64,000 nucleotides of DNA from Dissophora ornata (lineage: Eukaryota; Mortierellomycota; Mortierellomycetes; Mortierellales; Mortierellaceae). Below, in pieces: positions 45,394-56,180 of the stretch. The stretch lies in contig MU616619.1 in the NCBI GenBank assembly GCA_025201705.1, positions 1 to 64,000 of the forward strand, given 5' to 3'. Each line of letters opens with the position of its first letter. Position 1 is the first letter of the stretch. Both the position numbers and the translations under genes were made by a program. The notes under the pieces were generated by a model. That model was not told where the DNA came from and did no database searches. It worked only from the letters and a program-made list of their open reading frames with translations.

Positions 45394-46528
45394 ATGGGCG
45401 AAATCAGAGGACGCAGCAGCAGCCTATATACCTCACTGGACAAGAGGGACCACCGCCACCGCGACATGGATGCTTCTGAACGACGCAGTCGACACAAAAA
45501 GGAATCCCGGCGCGGTTCTAGATCGAGGTCTCCTTGTAAGTAGGACGGCCGCGGTTGTATCGTTCTTGGACACGAGCCCCGTCGTTGGAAAACTAAACTA
45601 ACCTTTTCCTTCTATTCCTCTTCAACGGGGGCATTTGTGTCCATCGGGCTCACCGCTGCAAAACACCCCACACCTGATCTGGCGCCGTGAACACACATCT
45701 TCTATCCGAGAAACGCCTTTCTTTCTTTACTACCATAACATCCATCTGCGACGCCGCGCTTCACGACTTCATGTCGCTAATATTACTGAAAATACATCCG
45801 CCATAAGCTCGCCGACACCGATCGCGTTCAAAGGATTTAAAGGACAGCAAGCAAGATCGAAAATCTAGCGGCAGCAGTTCCAGACGCCGCCGATCCCGAT
45901 CTGGGTCCAGGTCCAAATCGCGATCCCCTTCTCGATCTGAAAACAGCCGCCGTCACCATCGCCAAAGAGATGGTTCTGGAGAGCAGAGCCGCCGTTCCCG
46001 TTCACAAGAGAAGCAGTCTCGCCGCCGTCATCGAAGCAGAAGTAAAGACAAGGGCCGATCAAATAATAGCAGTTCCAGCAGTGACAGTGAAAGCGAGTCT
46101 GATGGTACAGAAAGCGTCTATTACGTGGTTTACTTTGGCAGCCGAATTGGAAGCCTGGATATAACCAATGTAACTCCGTCTGCTGATAGATCGATCGAGT
46201 AGCCGTAGGCATCGAAAACATCGCCGTTCGCGTTCTGGATCTCGATCTCGCTCAAAAAAAACCAAGGGCAAGCGCCACCGCCGTCGATCTCCGTCGCCAT
46301 CCACGGACTCTGACGGTAATCCTCGTAGTGTGATCACCGGACAGAAGGTAGGGACCGAACTGCGCCAGTGGCCGGTATGAATATGCCACAAATTTCGCGT
46401 CTATTTATTTGAACACTGCAATTTTCGGTCTATAGCTCAAGCTCAAAGTCGCTAAATCGAGCGAGGACAAGAAGCGTGAAAAGAATAGAGGAAACCTCCT
46501 GGAATTCTTGAATGCATCGTATGACTAG
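45394..46528 (+). CDS. RS-rich (arginine/serine) nuclear protein
   Basis: Four exons (45394..45535, 45808..46104, 46190..46347, 46436..46528) give 229 aa with closing phases. The body is almost entirely RS and RRHRSRS runs (SRRHRSRSKDLKDSKQDRKS, RRRSRSGSRSKSRSPSRSEN), with Asp/Ser patches, as in splicing-associated SR proteins; no RRM is present. The only non-repetitive part is the conserved-looking C-terminus SVITGQKLKLKVAKSSEDKK followed by EKNRGNLLEFLNASYD. A role in pre-mRNA splicing or nuclear speckles is likely by composition; the specific protein is not recognised. It shares a 168-bp divergent promoter with RHB1 and converges on the HAD gene with 61 bp between stops. Confidence 0.75.
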
Positions 46529-46589
46529 GGGAAATCGACACTATTGATCTAGCCTCTGCAATAAAAAATAGATATGCTTATTCGATCGA

Positions 46590-47636
46590 TTAAAGCTTCG
46601 CTTCAGAAGTAAGTAGTTTGACCCTGGCGCCTAACACTGCTTCCAGCTGCTCAATAGCCTTTTCTGGCATACCCAGTTCGACTTTAATCGTCGTGAAGCC
46701 CACGGTCTGAGCTGACCTCAAATTAGATCCGATGTCATCCAAGAATACAACCTCTGATGGCTGAACACCAACGATTTCGCAGGCTTTTGTGTAGATTGCT
46801 GGGTCTGGTTTCCTCAGACCTAGGACGGCAGACTCGATATAATAATTAAACAAGGTCTTGAGTTGATCCTGACCCATCACCAGTGGTCCGGCCTTGGCGC
46901 CGGTTAGCGACAACGCCGTCGATGATGACGATGCCAACTTTGAAGTATCGAGGGACTGTGTAGTACCACGGAGGATGAGTTCCTGTTCGTGTTGACCCCT
47001 TTCGTCCGACGGGTAGTGAAAGTTGTTAGTCAGTGCGGCAACGATGTATCCGGCGTCACGGAGAGTGGCTATCGCTTGGACCATGGAGGGGATGACTACT
47101 GATGCCTTTCCCATCATCCGGTGGAATAGATCTCTGCCGTTGATCCTCGGGGCCTTGAACGTCCTCTCTTCAAAATCTGCAATGTTAGACAGACAGCAGT
47201 TTTGTTAGTGAACTGGATAGTGCAACAGAACACAGACGAGGCCTTCATCTTACCTTTGCCTCGCAATTGAGCATACTTCGCATATGCGGCGACATTAGCT
47301 GGGTCCGAAAGTTGGTCAGAAAATGCTTCATAGAACGCCCACAGGTCAACCTCACCACGCTCCAATCTTTGAAAGGCACCGTTAGATCCAGCACGCGAGC
47401 TATAGCATCGCCAAAAGGCCTTGCTGTTAGGAAGGCGTCTCTAAATCACCAAACAGAAATACGAACCGCGAACGATGCTCTTACATGGCGACGTTCAAAT
47501 AGTTGACTGGCAGGTTGTGCTCCTTTTCGTAGTCGGCGATCCCACTGAAAGGCGACCCCACTACGACTCCGCCGATGTCAAAAAAGATGGCCTTGTACGG
47601 ACCAATAGGACGAAGATTCTGAGCAGGGATCGACAT
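46590..47636 (-). CDS. HAD-superfamily hydrolase (epoxide-hydrolase N-domain/ACAD10-like)
   Basis: Three exons (47485..47636, 47254..47438, 46590..47176) give 307 aa. Motif I is IFFDIGGVVVGSPF (nucleophile D20, with Gly rather than Asp two residues on), as in the HAD domains of soluble epoxide hydrolases and ACAD10-like proteins. Motif II is AALTNNFHYPSD, motif III includes GLRKPDPAIY, and motif IV is VVFLDDIGSN. The cap is helical. With the second motif-I Asp replaced, phosphatase activity may be weak or directed to unusual substrates; function is unknown. Exon 2 borders were chosen by frame continuity across ...NVAI|RLPNSKAFW.... Converges on the RS-rich gene. Confidence 0.88.
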
Positions 47637-48008
47637 CGAACACGAAGGAGATAATGGAGATAGAGGCAGCTGGTGGTGGTAAAGTTAATGAATGGCAAGG
47701 CAATAGGGCAATGAGGACAAGGAATGGTTTGGACGGAGAAGGGACGAATGCAAAAAAATAAGGAGCAGGCAGCGGTTGGAACTCTAATTTTTTCGATCGA
47801 TCGAATAAAGTCCTCCGTTCCGCAATTTTGAATTTGTGTTCTCTGCAGCTGTGCCGGCCCACGGCGCATGCTTCCCGGTGCAGGTCAAGGTCGGTCTCGA
47901 GGCAGCGCCTCCACAGTGACTAGTGATACTTTTTTTTAACGTGTTTATATTATATGCATAGAAAAATGGATCGTGGGGTTTTCATTGCCTTCTGCAGCCA
48001 ATTCGTCT

Positions 48009-49288
48009 CTACTCTTCATCGTCGCTGTCGTCAACGCGCTGCTTCTTCTCCGTGCCTTCTGTCTCCTCTGCAGTCCTTTTCTTCAATCCCTTCATCTTGC
48101 GTGTTTGGATCTTGTCGAAATCTTGCTTGCCCAAGTGAATACGGCCGACAGTGTTGTTCATGTCATCCTTGGTGATATTCTTCTTCTTCTTGGGTTTGAG
48201 CTCCTTGGGTACTCTGAGCGACTGCTTCCAGACATCGGGCTTAGCCTCCGTGATGCGACCAAAGGTCATGTCCATGCTTGGTCCCATCTCCACCAACTCA
48301 ATTCTTGGGAGCTTGACTCCTGACCTCTTCAAAACGATTGTGTATGTGCGCAAGTAAACCTTGCCGGGTTTGCCCTCAGAGGTCATAGGACCGGCTGTGA
48401 CCGAGATGATGTACTCCAGGCCTGCCAATGCAACCTTGTCCACCGTCTGTCCGTGATAGAAATCCAGAAGCATTGACTTGAACATGATGTAGTTGGGGTT
48501 CTGATCCCACATGTCGCCGTTGAACAAAAAGCAAGGTCTCATGCCGATGGCGCTCTTGGGAGTCTATTGAGAATCGCCGGGAGAGGTAGGGTAAGCACAG
48601 GGCGGTAATCCGACTAGATCCAACACGACGTTTTTTGAACAACGTTTAGCGACATACCCTGAAATCTTTCATTGGAATGCCGTGTTCGACCGAGACCTCA
48701 ATCATGTCCAGAAGTTGGTGATCAAACATACGGGCAAAGGTCAAGGTGTGAGGGCGCTTTTTGGAGTGGGTTCCAATGACAAACAGTGAGGCGTCGTTTT
48801 TTTGTGAGAAAAACTGGAGGTTGGACTGGTCCTCGAAGGGGTGGATCTGATTCTTCTTTGTGAAGTTGACAGCGTGAGGCTTCTTGAGCATATACTATGA
48901 TAGGGAGGGATGAAAATAATGAGTTTTTAACTCTTCACATCATACGGCAAAGATTGGTTGTCGACAAGAGTAAGGCGCCGCCAGGCACACATTGACCCTA
49001 GACAAATACATGAAATACAGTCAGGTCCATCTCACATACAAGATCAGCGAGCGCATCGTTGATGACTTTGCTGGTTTGGCTTCCACGGATGAAGATGGCG
49101 GTCTTGATATTCTCCTCTGTCTTTGCTTCTCTGTTCTTCAGCACTCGCTTCACGCGAGCGTTGCGTGGAGTGCTGTTTTTGTTACGAGATGTAAATCGAG
49201 TGAAGGCCGCAGATTAGAAAGAAGGCCACGTTGAACATCAATAATAAACAGGAGTGGCCGAGACGAGTACTCACATTGTACGCAGCAT
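48009..49288 (-). CDS. RPF2: Ribosome biogenesis factor Rpf2 (Brix domain)
   Basis: Brings 5S rRNP into pre-60S particles with Rrs1. Four exons (49275..49288, 49040..49172, 48658..48894, 48009..48563) give 312 aa; the first exon is a 14-nt micro-exon encoding MLRT and part of the next codon. Family blocks: RNARVKRVLKNREAKTEENI, TAIFIRGSQTSKVINDALAD, NLQFFSQKNDASLFVIGTHS, KKRPHTLTFARMFDHQLLDM, and PCFLFNGDMWD, all the Brix fold of Rpf2. The C-terminus is basic then acidic (KKRTAEETEG...DDSDDEE), typical of nucleolar proteins. It is divergent from the REEP-type gene with 575 bp between starts. Confidence 0.96.
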
Positions 49289-49863
49289 TTTGTATGATGT
49301 GAAAGGGGATGGCGGAGGGGTGGAATGGACGGGGATGACAGTTCATGGCATCAAGAAAGTAGGAGGGGGAAAAAAAAAAAAAAAGTAAACAAGAGATAAC
49401 AACAGTCACGCGATACATATTATCGTTTGGACTGCGCTCGTCGCCTACTCGTCGGCGCCTGGACGAGGGAGGGCAGGTACAGCCTGCTGTCCCAAACTGG
49501 GCACGCCATGCAATGCCGTGCCCTGTCTTGCGCTGCATGCTGTTTGGGCCCTGCCACAGAATGCATTTTCAGATGCACAGAGACTATTTTCGCTGTTCCT
49601 CACTCCAACATGGTTCTTTAGGAGTTGATGCGAGGGGAATGCGAACAGTCAGCAGGAAACTCAAATAACCCAAATCCACAACCACCACGTGAAACAAAGG
49701 CCGAAGTGCCAGCCGATTCTCTGCAATCCTCCTCTTTTACCATTTCGCCCATTTTTACATCATCACATCGCCCTTGCATCGCTGTACAGCACCCGCTCAT
49801 TCATCACGCTGCCTCGGATTGAGCGGCTAGCGACTCCCGCAGAACAGACAAAGCCCTCTCGAA
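49289..49863. promoter_or_regulatory. Divergent intergenic region RPF2 / REEP-type gene
   Basis: 575-bp spacer between opposite starts, with an A14 run at 49371-49384. No TATA box was seen at either side. Confidence 0.4.
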
Positions 49864-51618
49864 ATGGCGTCTTTCCCACGCGTCAAAGTAGACTCGGCCA
49901 CGCAGACGGACCCGCCGCGGCCCTTTACAGCCCTCCTGGACAGGGCCCTGGACAGGGTTGAGGCCACCATCCCCCTGAACCTCTCCTCCATCACTTTCTA
50001 CATTCGCCGCCATCATCTTTCCAGGATAGAGCAAATCGAAGCCATCCTCTCAGAGAACTTCTTTTTCAAGTCCGTCCTCTTTCGGCTCGGTCTCCGGCCA
50101 CAGCACGTATTCTCCTTCCTCTGTCTACTCACGCTCTACAGTTGCCGGCAGCTTTACCGGAAGAGCGTCTATTTAGCGACAAACATCTGTGCAGTCGCCT
50201 ACCCTGCCTACTGCTCTATCAAAACCATCAACAGCGAGCTGATAGCTCCCCCGCCCGGACTTGGCTTGGAGCCCACAGAATATGGACCCGTGTACCCACT
50301 CCGCCGCCGCAACAGTATTTACAGCAATAGTGGTAGTATTCGCTCCACTCGACAAAACTCACGGAAACACCGCAACAGGATGAGCAATAGCATGACGGAG
50401 GACTCTATGCAGAGCAGTAACTCTTACAGCAGCAGTCAAGATGATTATGACGGCCGACGGTCTGTGGCCTCGTCCTGGGACCGCCCTTCAGAGTACTCCG
50501 TTTACTCGGAAGACAATATTACTTCGGCGAGCGGCTCCGTTTCGGTGACCGTGGAAGAAAAGATGAAGCAGAGGATGCGTCGACGATGGGCCCAGTTTTC
50601 GCAAACCCGCAAAGATAAGGCCACCCGGCAATGGCTTGCCTACTGGAGCATCTATGGGACAGTCCAGGTGATTGATACGTGGTCCTCTTTCCTGTTGGAT
50701 TGGATCCCGGGCTATAACTTGGGCAAGCTACTATTCCTCTGGTGGGCACAGCGCCGGGGCGCCACACTTGTATTTGATTATTTCCAACCTCTGATTCAAC
50801 CCAAGAACAAGGATGGTCGCGAAGTTGCACGCATGCCTAGCAACCGCAGTCTGAGCTCTGAGATATCGCTCCATGAGCGTGGCGGATCCTCTGGAGGAGC
50901 GGGCGGATCAGAGTCGGGTGGTAGGACAAGACCAGGCAGTATTCAGATGCTCCCTTCGGTCCTAGCGCAGCAGCACCAGCAGCAGCATCAACAATTTCAA
51001 CAGCAACAACCCCAGTACCAACAACAGCAATATGAGCAACAGTTTTATGGCAAAGGTGGCGCGTCTCGCAGAGAAACAGCGACATTCCGTGATTTGAGCC
51101 AGGGGCGCCGCAGGATTGATGGTTATTATGAGGACGAGGACGAGGACGAGGATGAGGACAACGCGTTTCATGATCATCAGCACGGGCAGCAGCATTTTCA
51201 TCAACAGCAGCGGAAGCAGCAACAGCCGTTGGACCTCCATCGCGAATTGATGAATAGTTCTCCTCATGACTCGGGTTCGTTTGCCGAGACGACACTTTTT
51301 GAGTCCGCCGAAAGTGTCTGGAGTGAGCCACCCATTTCGGCGAACTTACCGGCCATGGATGAGATTAGCATGAGCGAAGGTATCTTTAGGTCTGCAGTCG
51401 GACTCCACAGCAACAATGCTACGCCTACGCCAATGTCTGTCCAGGAGCAACACCATCGTTTGCAACAGTCCCAGCAGCAGCAGCTCCAGCAGCGACAGTC
51501 CCAGCAAGCTCTGCTGAAGCAACCCCCTGGTGTTGTTTCCGAAGCCAATTCTTATGCAGCCTCCTCAACGATTCATTGGAATCCATCAGCGATGGATGCC
51601 ACAACAACCGCAGAGTAG
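49864..51618 (+). CDS. TB2/DP1/HVA22 (REEP/Yop1) family membrane protein with polyQ tail
   Basis: Predicted ER-shaping membrane protein, intronless, 584 aa. The HVA22 core is split: the first hairpin (RLGLRPQHVFSFLCLLTLYS and AYPAYCSIKTINSE, residues about 75-115) is followed by a 130-residue Ser/Arg-rich insertion, then the second hairpin QWLAYWSIYGTVQVIDTWSS with WIPGYNLGKLLFLWWAQ and GATLVFDYFQPLI (about 252-308). The remaining 270 residues are low-complexity Gln/His-rich (QHQQQHQQFQQQQPQ) with an acidic run of Glu-Asp repeats, probably disordered. Standard Yop1 is about 180 aa, so both the insertion and tail are unusual. No intron or frameshift was seen in the long frame. Confidence 0.82.
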   Translation: MASFPRVKVDSATQTDPPRPFTALLDRALDRVEATIPLNLSSITFYIRRHHLSRIEQIEAILSENFFFKSVLFRLGLRPQHVFSFLCLLTLYSCRQLYRKSVYLATNICAVAYPAYCSIKTINSELIAPPPGLGLEPTEYGPVYPLRRRNSIYSNSGSIRSTRQNSRKHRNRMSNSMTEDSMQSSNSYSSSQDDYDGRRSVASSWDRPSEYSVYSEDNITSASGSVSVTVEEKMKQRMRRRWAQFSQTRKDKATRQWLAYWSIYGTVQVIDTWSSFLLDWIPGYNLGKLLFLWWAQRRGATLVFDYFQPLIQPKNKDGREVARMPSNRSLSSEISLHERGGSSGGAGGSESGGRTRPGSIQMLPSVLAQQHQQQHQQFQQQQPQYQQQQYEQQFYGKGGASRRETATFRDLSQGRRRIDGYYEDEDEDEDEDNAFHDHQHGQQHFHQQQRKQQQPLDLHRELMNSSPHDSGSFAETTLFESAESVWSEPPISANLPAMDEISMSEGIFRSAVGLHSNNATPTPMSVQEQHHRLQQSQQQQLQQRQSQQALLKQPPGVVSEANSYAASSTIHWNPSAMDATTTAE

Positions 51619-51710
51619 CGATTGCGGCAAAGAATAAGTGCTTCGTTTAGCCAGTTGTCCTCGTTCCTGCTATTCCTTATACCATTAAAAATAGCCCACA
51701 ATATTTCTCC

Positions 51711-51752
51711 CCTCGACACAGCAATCTCACCCCTCGACACAGCAATCTCACC
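51711..51752. repeat. 21-bp tandem duplication in 3' region
   Basis: Two exact adjacent copies of CCTCGACACAGCAATCTCAC plus one C, 90 bp after the REEP-type stop. Confidence 0.9.
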
Positions 51753-51902
51753 CATGCCAAAATCGCCCCTCCTTCTGCACGATTTCTTGACATGGCGCCC
51801 AAAATAAAATCGTTATCCTGCCTCTGCCAGAAAAATACGGAGCTCTGTTGTTAATGGATGAAGCGTTTATTGAACGATGCTGTGTATCCTGAGGAGCACT
51901 CG

Positions 51903-52786
51903 CTATGCCTCCCTTGCCAGTTCGACCAGCTCTTCCGGAGGATGTCTATTATTTTGATCGAGTCTTAGTGTCTGTGATTTGCACACAAGCAGAGTAAATG
52001 CACCTGCAGCTTGTACTTACATCCTTGCTGTCCAGACATCTTCCGAGTTCGGCATGCTCTTCTTCTTTGCTCTAAGTTCGGCATCCTTTTTCTGTATCAT
52101 GACTTGCGCAACCTGCGAGGATTTGGTCTTGATGCTCAGACAGAACTTGAGATGATCATACCGAAGACTACAGTCCTTATAGGTTCCATAGCGATAGTAG
52201 TTTCGAATGTTGGACCCTAGGGCTGCTCACGATCATGCAAATAACAGAGAGGAAAGCGGACGTTCAGCAAATATGTCTCGTTGTATTCGATTTCGTGGAG
52301 GCTCTTCATCAAGATATGCCAAGCGCTTTGCATCCACCAAAAGCGGCATGAAGTGAACTTACAGGAGCATGCGAACAGCTCGTTCATCGCATCCGAAACT
52401 TGGAACCGTGCAAAGACATCGTCCGGCGTCTTGTACTCGTCAAATTCCATCTCACCTGCCCGTGCTGGATAATGTGTCTGTATTTGCTTTGGAGTCGGCG
52501 TCTGCGTTTCTGGGTGCAACTGTGCCTGGATCTTTGATTCTGTCACTTCTGCCAGCGCTACCGCCGCTGTTTCAGTTACGGGAGCGGGCGGTGTTGTCGA
52601 CGACCCTGAAGCCGGTGCTGTTGGTGGCGTTAGCGTTGCAGTTGGGGCTTTGGAAGTGGACGCCGAAGGGATGTCGTTTGCTGATGGTGATGACGATGAC
52701 AATGATGACTGCCGATTGGTAGAGGCGTCCTGCTGCTGTGGAAGCTCACATGATTGGGCCTCTGTGGATCTCGAAAACCAGCCCAT
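51903..52786 (-). CDS. EMI1: Emi1-like (DUF3128) protein
   Basis: Family named for yeast Early Meiotic Induction 1; relatives are mitochondrial/cytoplasmic CX9C-like proteins with an unclear role. Three exons (52363..52786, 52021..52216, 51903..51945) give 220 aa. The 110-residue N-terminal part is a Thr/Pro/Ala/Ser-rich linker. The DUF3128 domain follows: the first Cys pair in MNELFACS, then NIRNYYRYGTYKDCSLRYDH and LKFCLSIKTKSSQVAQVMIQ, and the terminal EDVWTAR. The last donor (GTAAGT) coincides with an in-frame TAA, so without splicing the protein would end five residues earlier in the last exon; the spliced form ends HPPEELVELAREA. Confidence 0.82.
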
Positions 52787-52913
52787 GGTTACAACTGTGA
52801 TGAAGCAAGTCTGCGTAGAGCTGCATTTGTCTCCGAGTTCACCATGTTTTTGTGATACAACTGGCAGTCACATATTTACTACTTGACAGGTACTTTGATG
52901 ATGCTACATGTTG

Positions 52914-55908
52914 TTACAACGGTTCTACTTCTGGACGATACAGATGCAGGTTCAGGACCGTGGGTTGCAGATGAATCTGAATGATAGAGATAATGAATGG
53001 TTCAAATGGGTGAGTTATAAACGTAACAAACCGCTTGGACCGCATAATGGATCCTGTTGCGGTTGCGTTGTTGCCGTTAGTGTTGATGATCCCAATATTG
53101 TTAGTGATATTATTCAACGCATTGAAAGCATTGGCGGTAACACCATTAATATTGGTGGCGTTTGTGATGTTGCTGCTGCCGATCCCACCATTGCTGCTCG
53201 TGCCTGGCTTGAACAAGTGGATCTTAAACCTGAGCTCCCCACTTCCGCGAAGATAAAACTTGATCGGAAAGTCTTGACAAGGTCTTTGTCTAACACGTAG
53301 GCAATAAACAGATGTTAGCCACTAGTTTATCCATTGGCGATTTCTGAATCTAGCGCTCACAGGAGTAGTGTAGACAGCATACCTATCAGATGCCGAAATG
53401 ACTTTCTCATCGTAGCTAAATAGTGCTTGGTCAAGGTACGGGCTATCACTGAGCGACTGGGGACTGTAAGGTAGTACGCATAGAGATCGCTTCACCGCTT
53501 GCGCTGTTCTATTGAGCAAGTGCAAACAATATTAGCTACCGCGCAGGATACATTCGACTTCAATTTGTGGGCGTATCTTCAAAACCAAGAGACAAAGCCA
53601 TTACCCTCCGTTTCGTGCATGCCTCATTCCATATTGCGTTTTCTTCAAATGGTCCTTGGCATAAATATTGTTGGAGCAGGTAGACGAGTAGTGGCGCTTG
53701 TCCTTGCCGGCGGTCGTATATGCCGTTGCACAAAATTGATCAGCCCACGCCTCATAGAGGCGCAAGAATTCTTCGGACGCATTGTCGTACACCGCCAGGA
53801 CCTCTGTCGTGCGGATGTCGTAAAAGACAAAGAATGCCGTTTGATAGGTACTGTCTGTCTGCTAGGATGGTAGAGATTGCGCCGTGTGAGCTAAATATTT
53901 GACCACTTGGCACATAATTGTCACATTCAAGGTCTGATCGCAATATACCACATACCCTTCCAACGACGCAATCCAGTTTTCCAAACTTGATGAGTAATGT
54001 AGACTCGTCTAGGAGTTGCATCCGCCACATGATTAAATTTGTAAATTGCTGAAAAGTAAGATGAAAGTGTCGCAGCGCAGCACCTCTAACAGATTGGATG
54101 TCACGATGCTGATTAATAAAGCAAAAGGCGTGAAGATAATCCAGAGTAGCATCACAAATGTTCATTTAGCAACATGCGCTTACCCGTCGTCCGCATTGAA
54201 GGCTTTCCTGAAAAGGTATGCCATCAATCGCTGCTTAATTCCGCTTATTGTTTGAGGGTGTGGCTATCATTGTAAAAAGTGAGTCGTCCAGTGAGGTTTA
54301 GAATCCATTCAACAGACCATAGCACCGATACCAGCAACAGACAGGACCTGCAGTCATACATCGTCATGATGGGATTGACTATACGCCAACTGCGAAATGT
54401 ACGATTGGTTGAGTTGGCTGGATCGGGAGGAGACCCCGATATTGCTGGTGGAGCTGGATGGCACTTGGTGGTATGTTGCATCGGCAGAAAATTCTGCTAT
54501 TGAAGACATTGAGGGTGCAAGCGCGAACGAGTCGAACCGGTCCTTGACCCTAATGTCGCTGAAATCCTCATCCTTGAGACTGTATCCGTGACGATAGAAT
54601 GATGAAGCGGATTTGATACTCTGCTGGGCGATGTACTGCTCATTGAAGTCCCGATATCGAGCCAATACCAATTCGTCATCATCGTGGTTAAACCAGCCTA
54701 TCCGGTGCAGATCAATCAATTTGCCATTGTTCTAGAAGGTAAAAGTACCACGGGCTTCTATTAATATCATGCTGCGCGAGGCAATCGTTTCTACAGCACT
54801 CTTGTCCGCATAAGTTAGAGTACCTTGATGTGGATAATTTGGATGGCCTGACTCTGGATCAACATGACTGCGAACAGAGAGTCGTACAGGCTCACACCAG
54901 CATGATGAGCGATCGTAATGTATTCGTTCTTAAACTCTCGCTTGTCAACAATCTAATCCCTCGAGCAGCAATGGACGGAATAGTTGTCAACTGAGCATCC
55001 CTTGAGACGTGACCCTCGAGTCTTTCCGAATTCATTGAGTTGTTAACAATCAGATACACGCCGCAACATTGGCGTGGAAACATACCGATCCTGTCGCCAA
55101 CTCAATAACATAAAACACGACTGTGTCCAGATTGGGTATACAGTTGAGAGAGCATGGATATGCTCGCCTATCCGATGAGCCCCCTGTGCAAGGCGAAACA
55201 GCTGCGACCAAGATCTACGACCCGCGACGCAAAAGGGTCAGAGTCGAAAAAGAGCATATTGTTAGATATCCTGCAGCGGAGGCTGATCAATCGATCGAGC
55301 AACCGTGACAGATAGAGTACAAGTCTGGCGATAGCTCTGGCTGCAGCTTGGACAGAGCAAAGGTAGCCAACGTCAGAACTACAGACTTACAAAGCGTCCG
55401 TTCGCAGTCACCAGGCAGAAGTCCTTTGAGAGCATCTCGGACTCTTTCAGAACAACGGTCTCGTGCTTCAACTCGAAAAAGTCCTTAAAGTTGAGCGACT
55501 CCGCCGGGCGGTCCTCGGGCGGTCCTCCAGAGCCTTTGAAGCGGTAGATGTGCACAGCTCGCTGGTTCTTCGACATGCCTATCAGATACTACATTGTTGC
55601 GATGAATAGTAAAGGCGGATTAGAAATCACTTGAGAAGACAGTCCGTGATGGAAAGAGTGAGGCGATGCAAGTGTAATAAACGACATACTTGACCGCACG
55701 GCGTGAACTTTTTCAGGTTCGAAAACTGACAATCCACGCCGTGGATGGTAGTGTTTGGGTAGATTGAGCGGTAGAGCCGCCTGGCTGCAATCACATGGGA
55801 TTTTGCTCGATTGACACCGAGTTCTCTTCCGCGCAATGAGCGCAACAGCGACTCCTTCGGCCGTCGGATTTGGGGGATGAATGTGGAGCACGAATCGAAG
55901 GAAGCCAT
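52914..55908 (-). CDS. DET1: DET1 homologue (CUL4-DDB1 ubiquitin-ligase component)
   Basis: Homologue of animal/plant De-etiolated 1, part of a CUL4-DDB1 ubiquitin ligase that controls transcription factors. Ten exons (55690..55908, 55391..55588, 55086..55214, 54824..54952, 54360..54731, 54184..54263, 53956..54085, 53605..53858, 53392..53508, 52914..53289) total 2004 nt, 667 aa, with every phase closing. Matches along the whole protein: CQFSNLKKFTPCGQ, DTVVFYVIELATG, GVSLYDSLFAVMLIQSQAIQ, NGKLIDLHRIG with DDELVLA, IMWRMQLLDESTLLIKF, AFFVFYDIRTTEVLAVYDNA, SDSPYLDQALFSYDEKV, PIKFYLRGSGELRFKI and ITHPFEPFIISI. Two lineage inserts are visible: a Ser-rich stretch in exon 5 and an Asn/Ile/Thr-rich stretch near the C-terminus. 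Start chosen at 55908; an in-frame Met at 56034 would add 42 residues. Confidence 0.9.
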
Positions 55909-56180
55909 TGCCGGTTGCGCCGTGAGATGGGTATATTTTGGGTCTAAAGCAAAGGACTGAATGCTCTCGTATCGAGCGGCCCTGGGCGGGTCAGGAAGAA
56001 CGAAAGACGTCAGGGAAGAGTGTGAGAGAGACAACGCGGAGTGAGGATGAGGTGCTTGGAGACTAAGCGCAGCTTTTTCTTTGGAAATAAATCATCGCAG
56101 TCTCGTTTTTTCATTTCATTTTATTTTTATGTTTGGCGGATCGTTCGACAGCTGTTTCTGCTGTTGCAATTTTCATGCCT

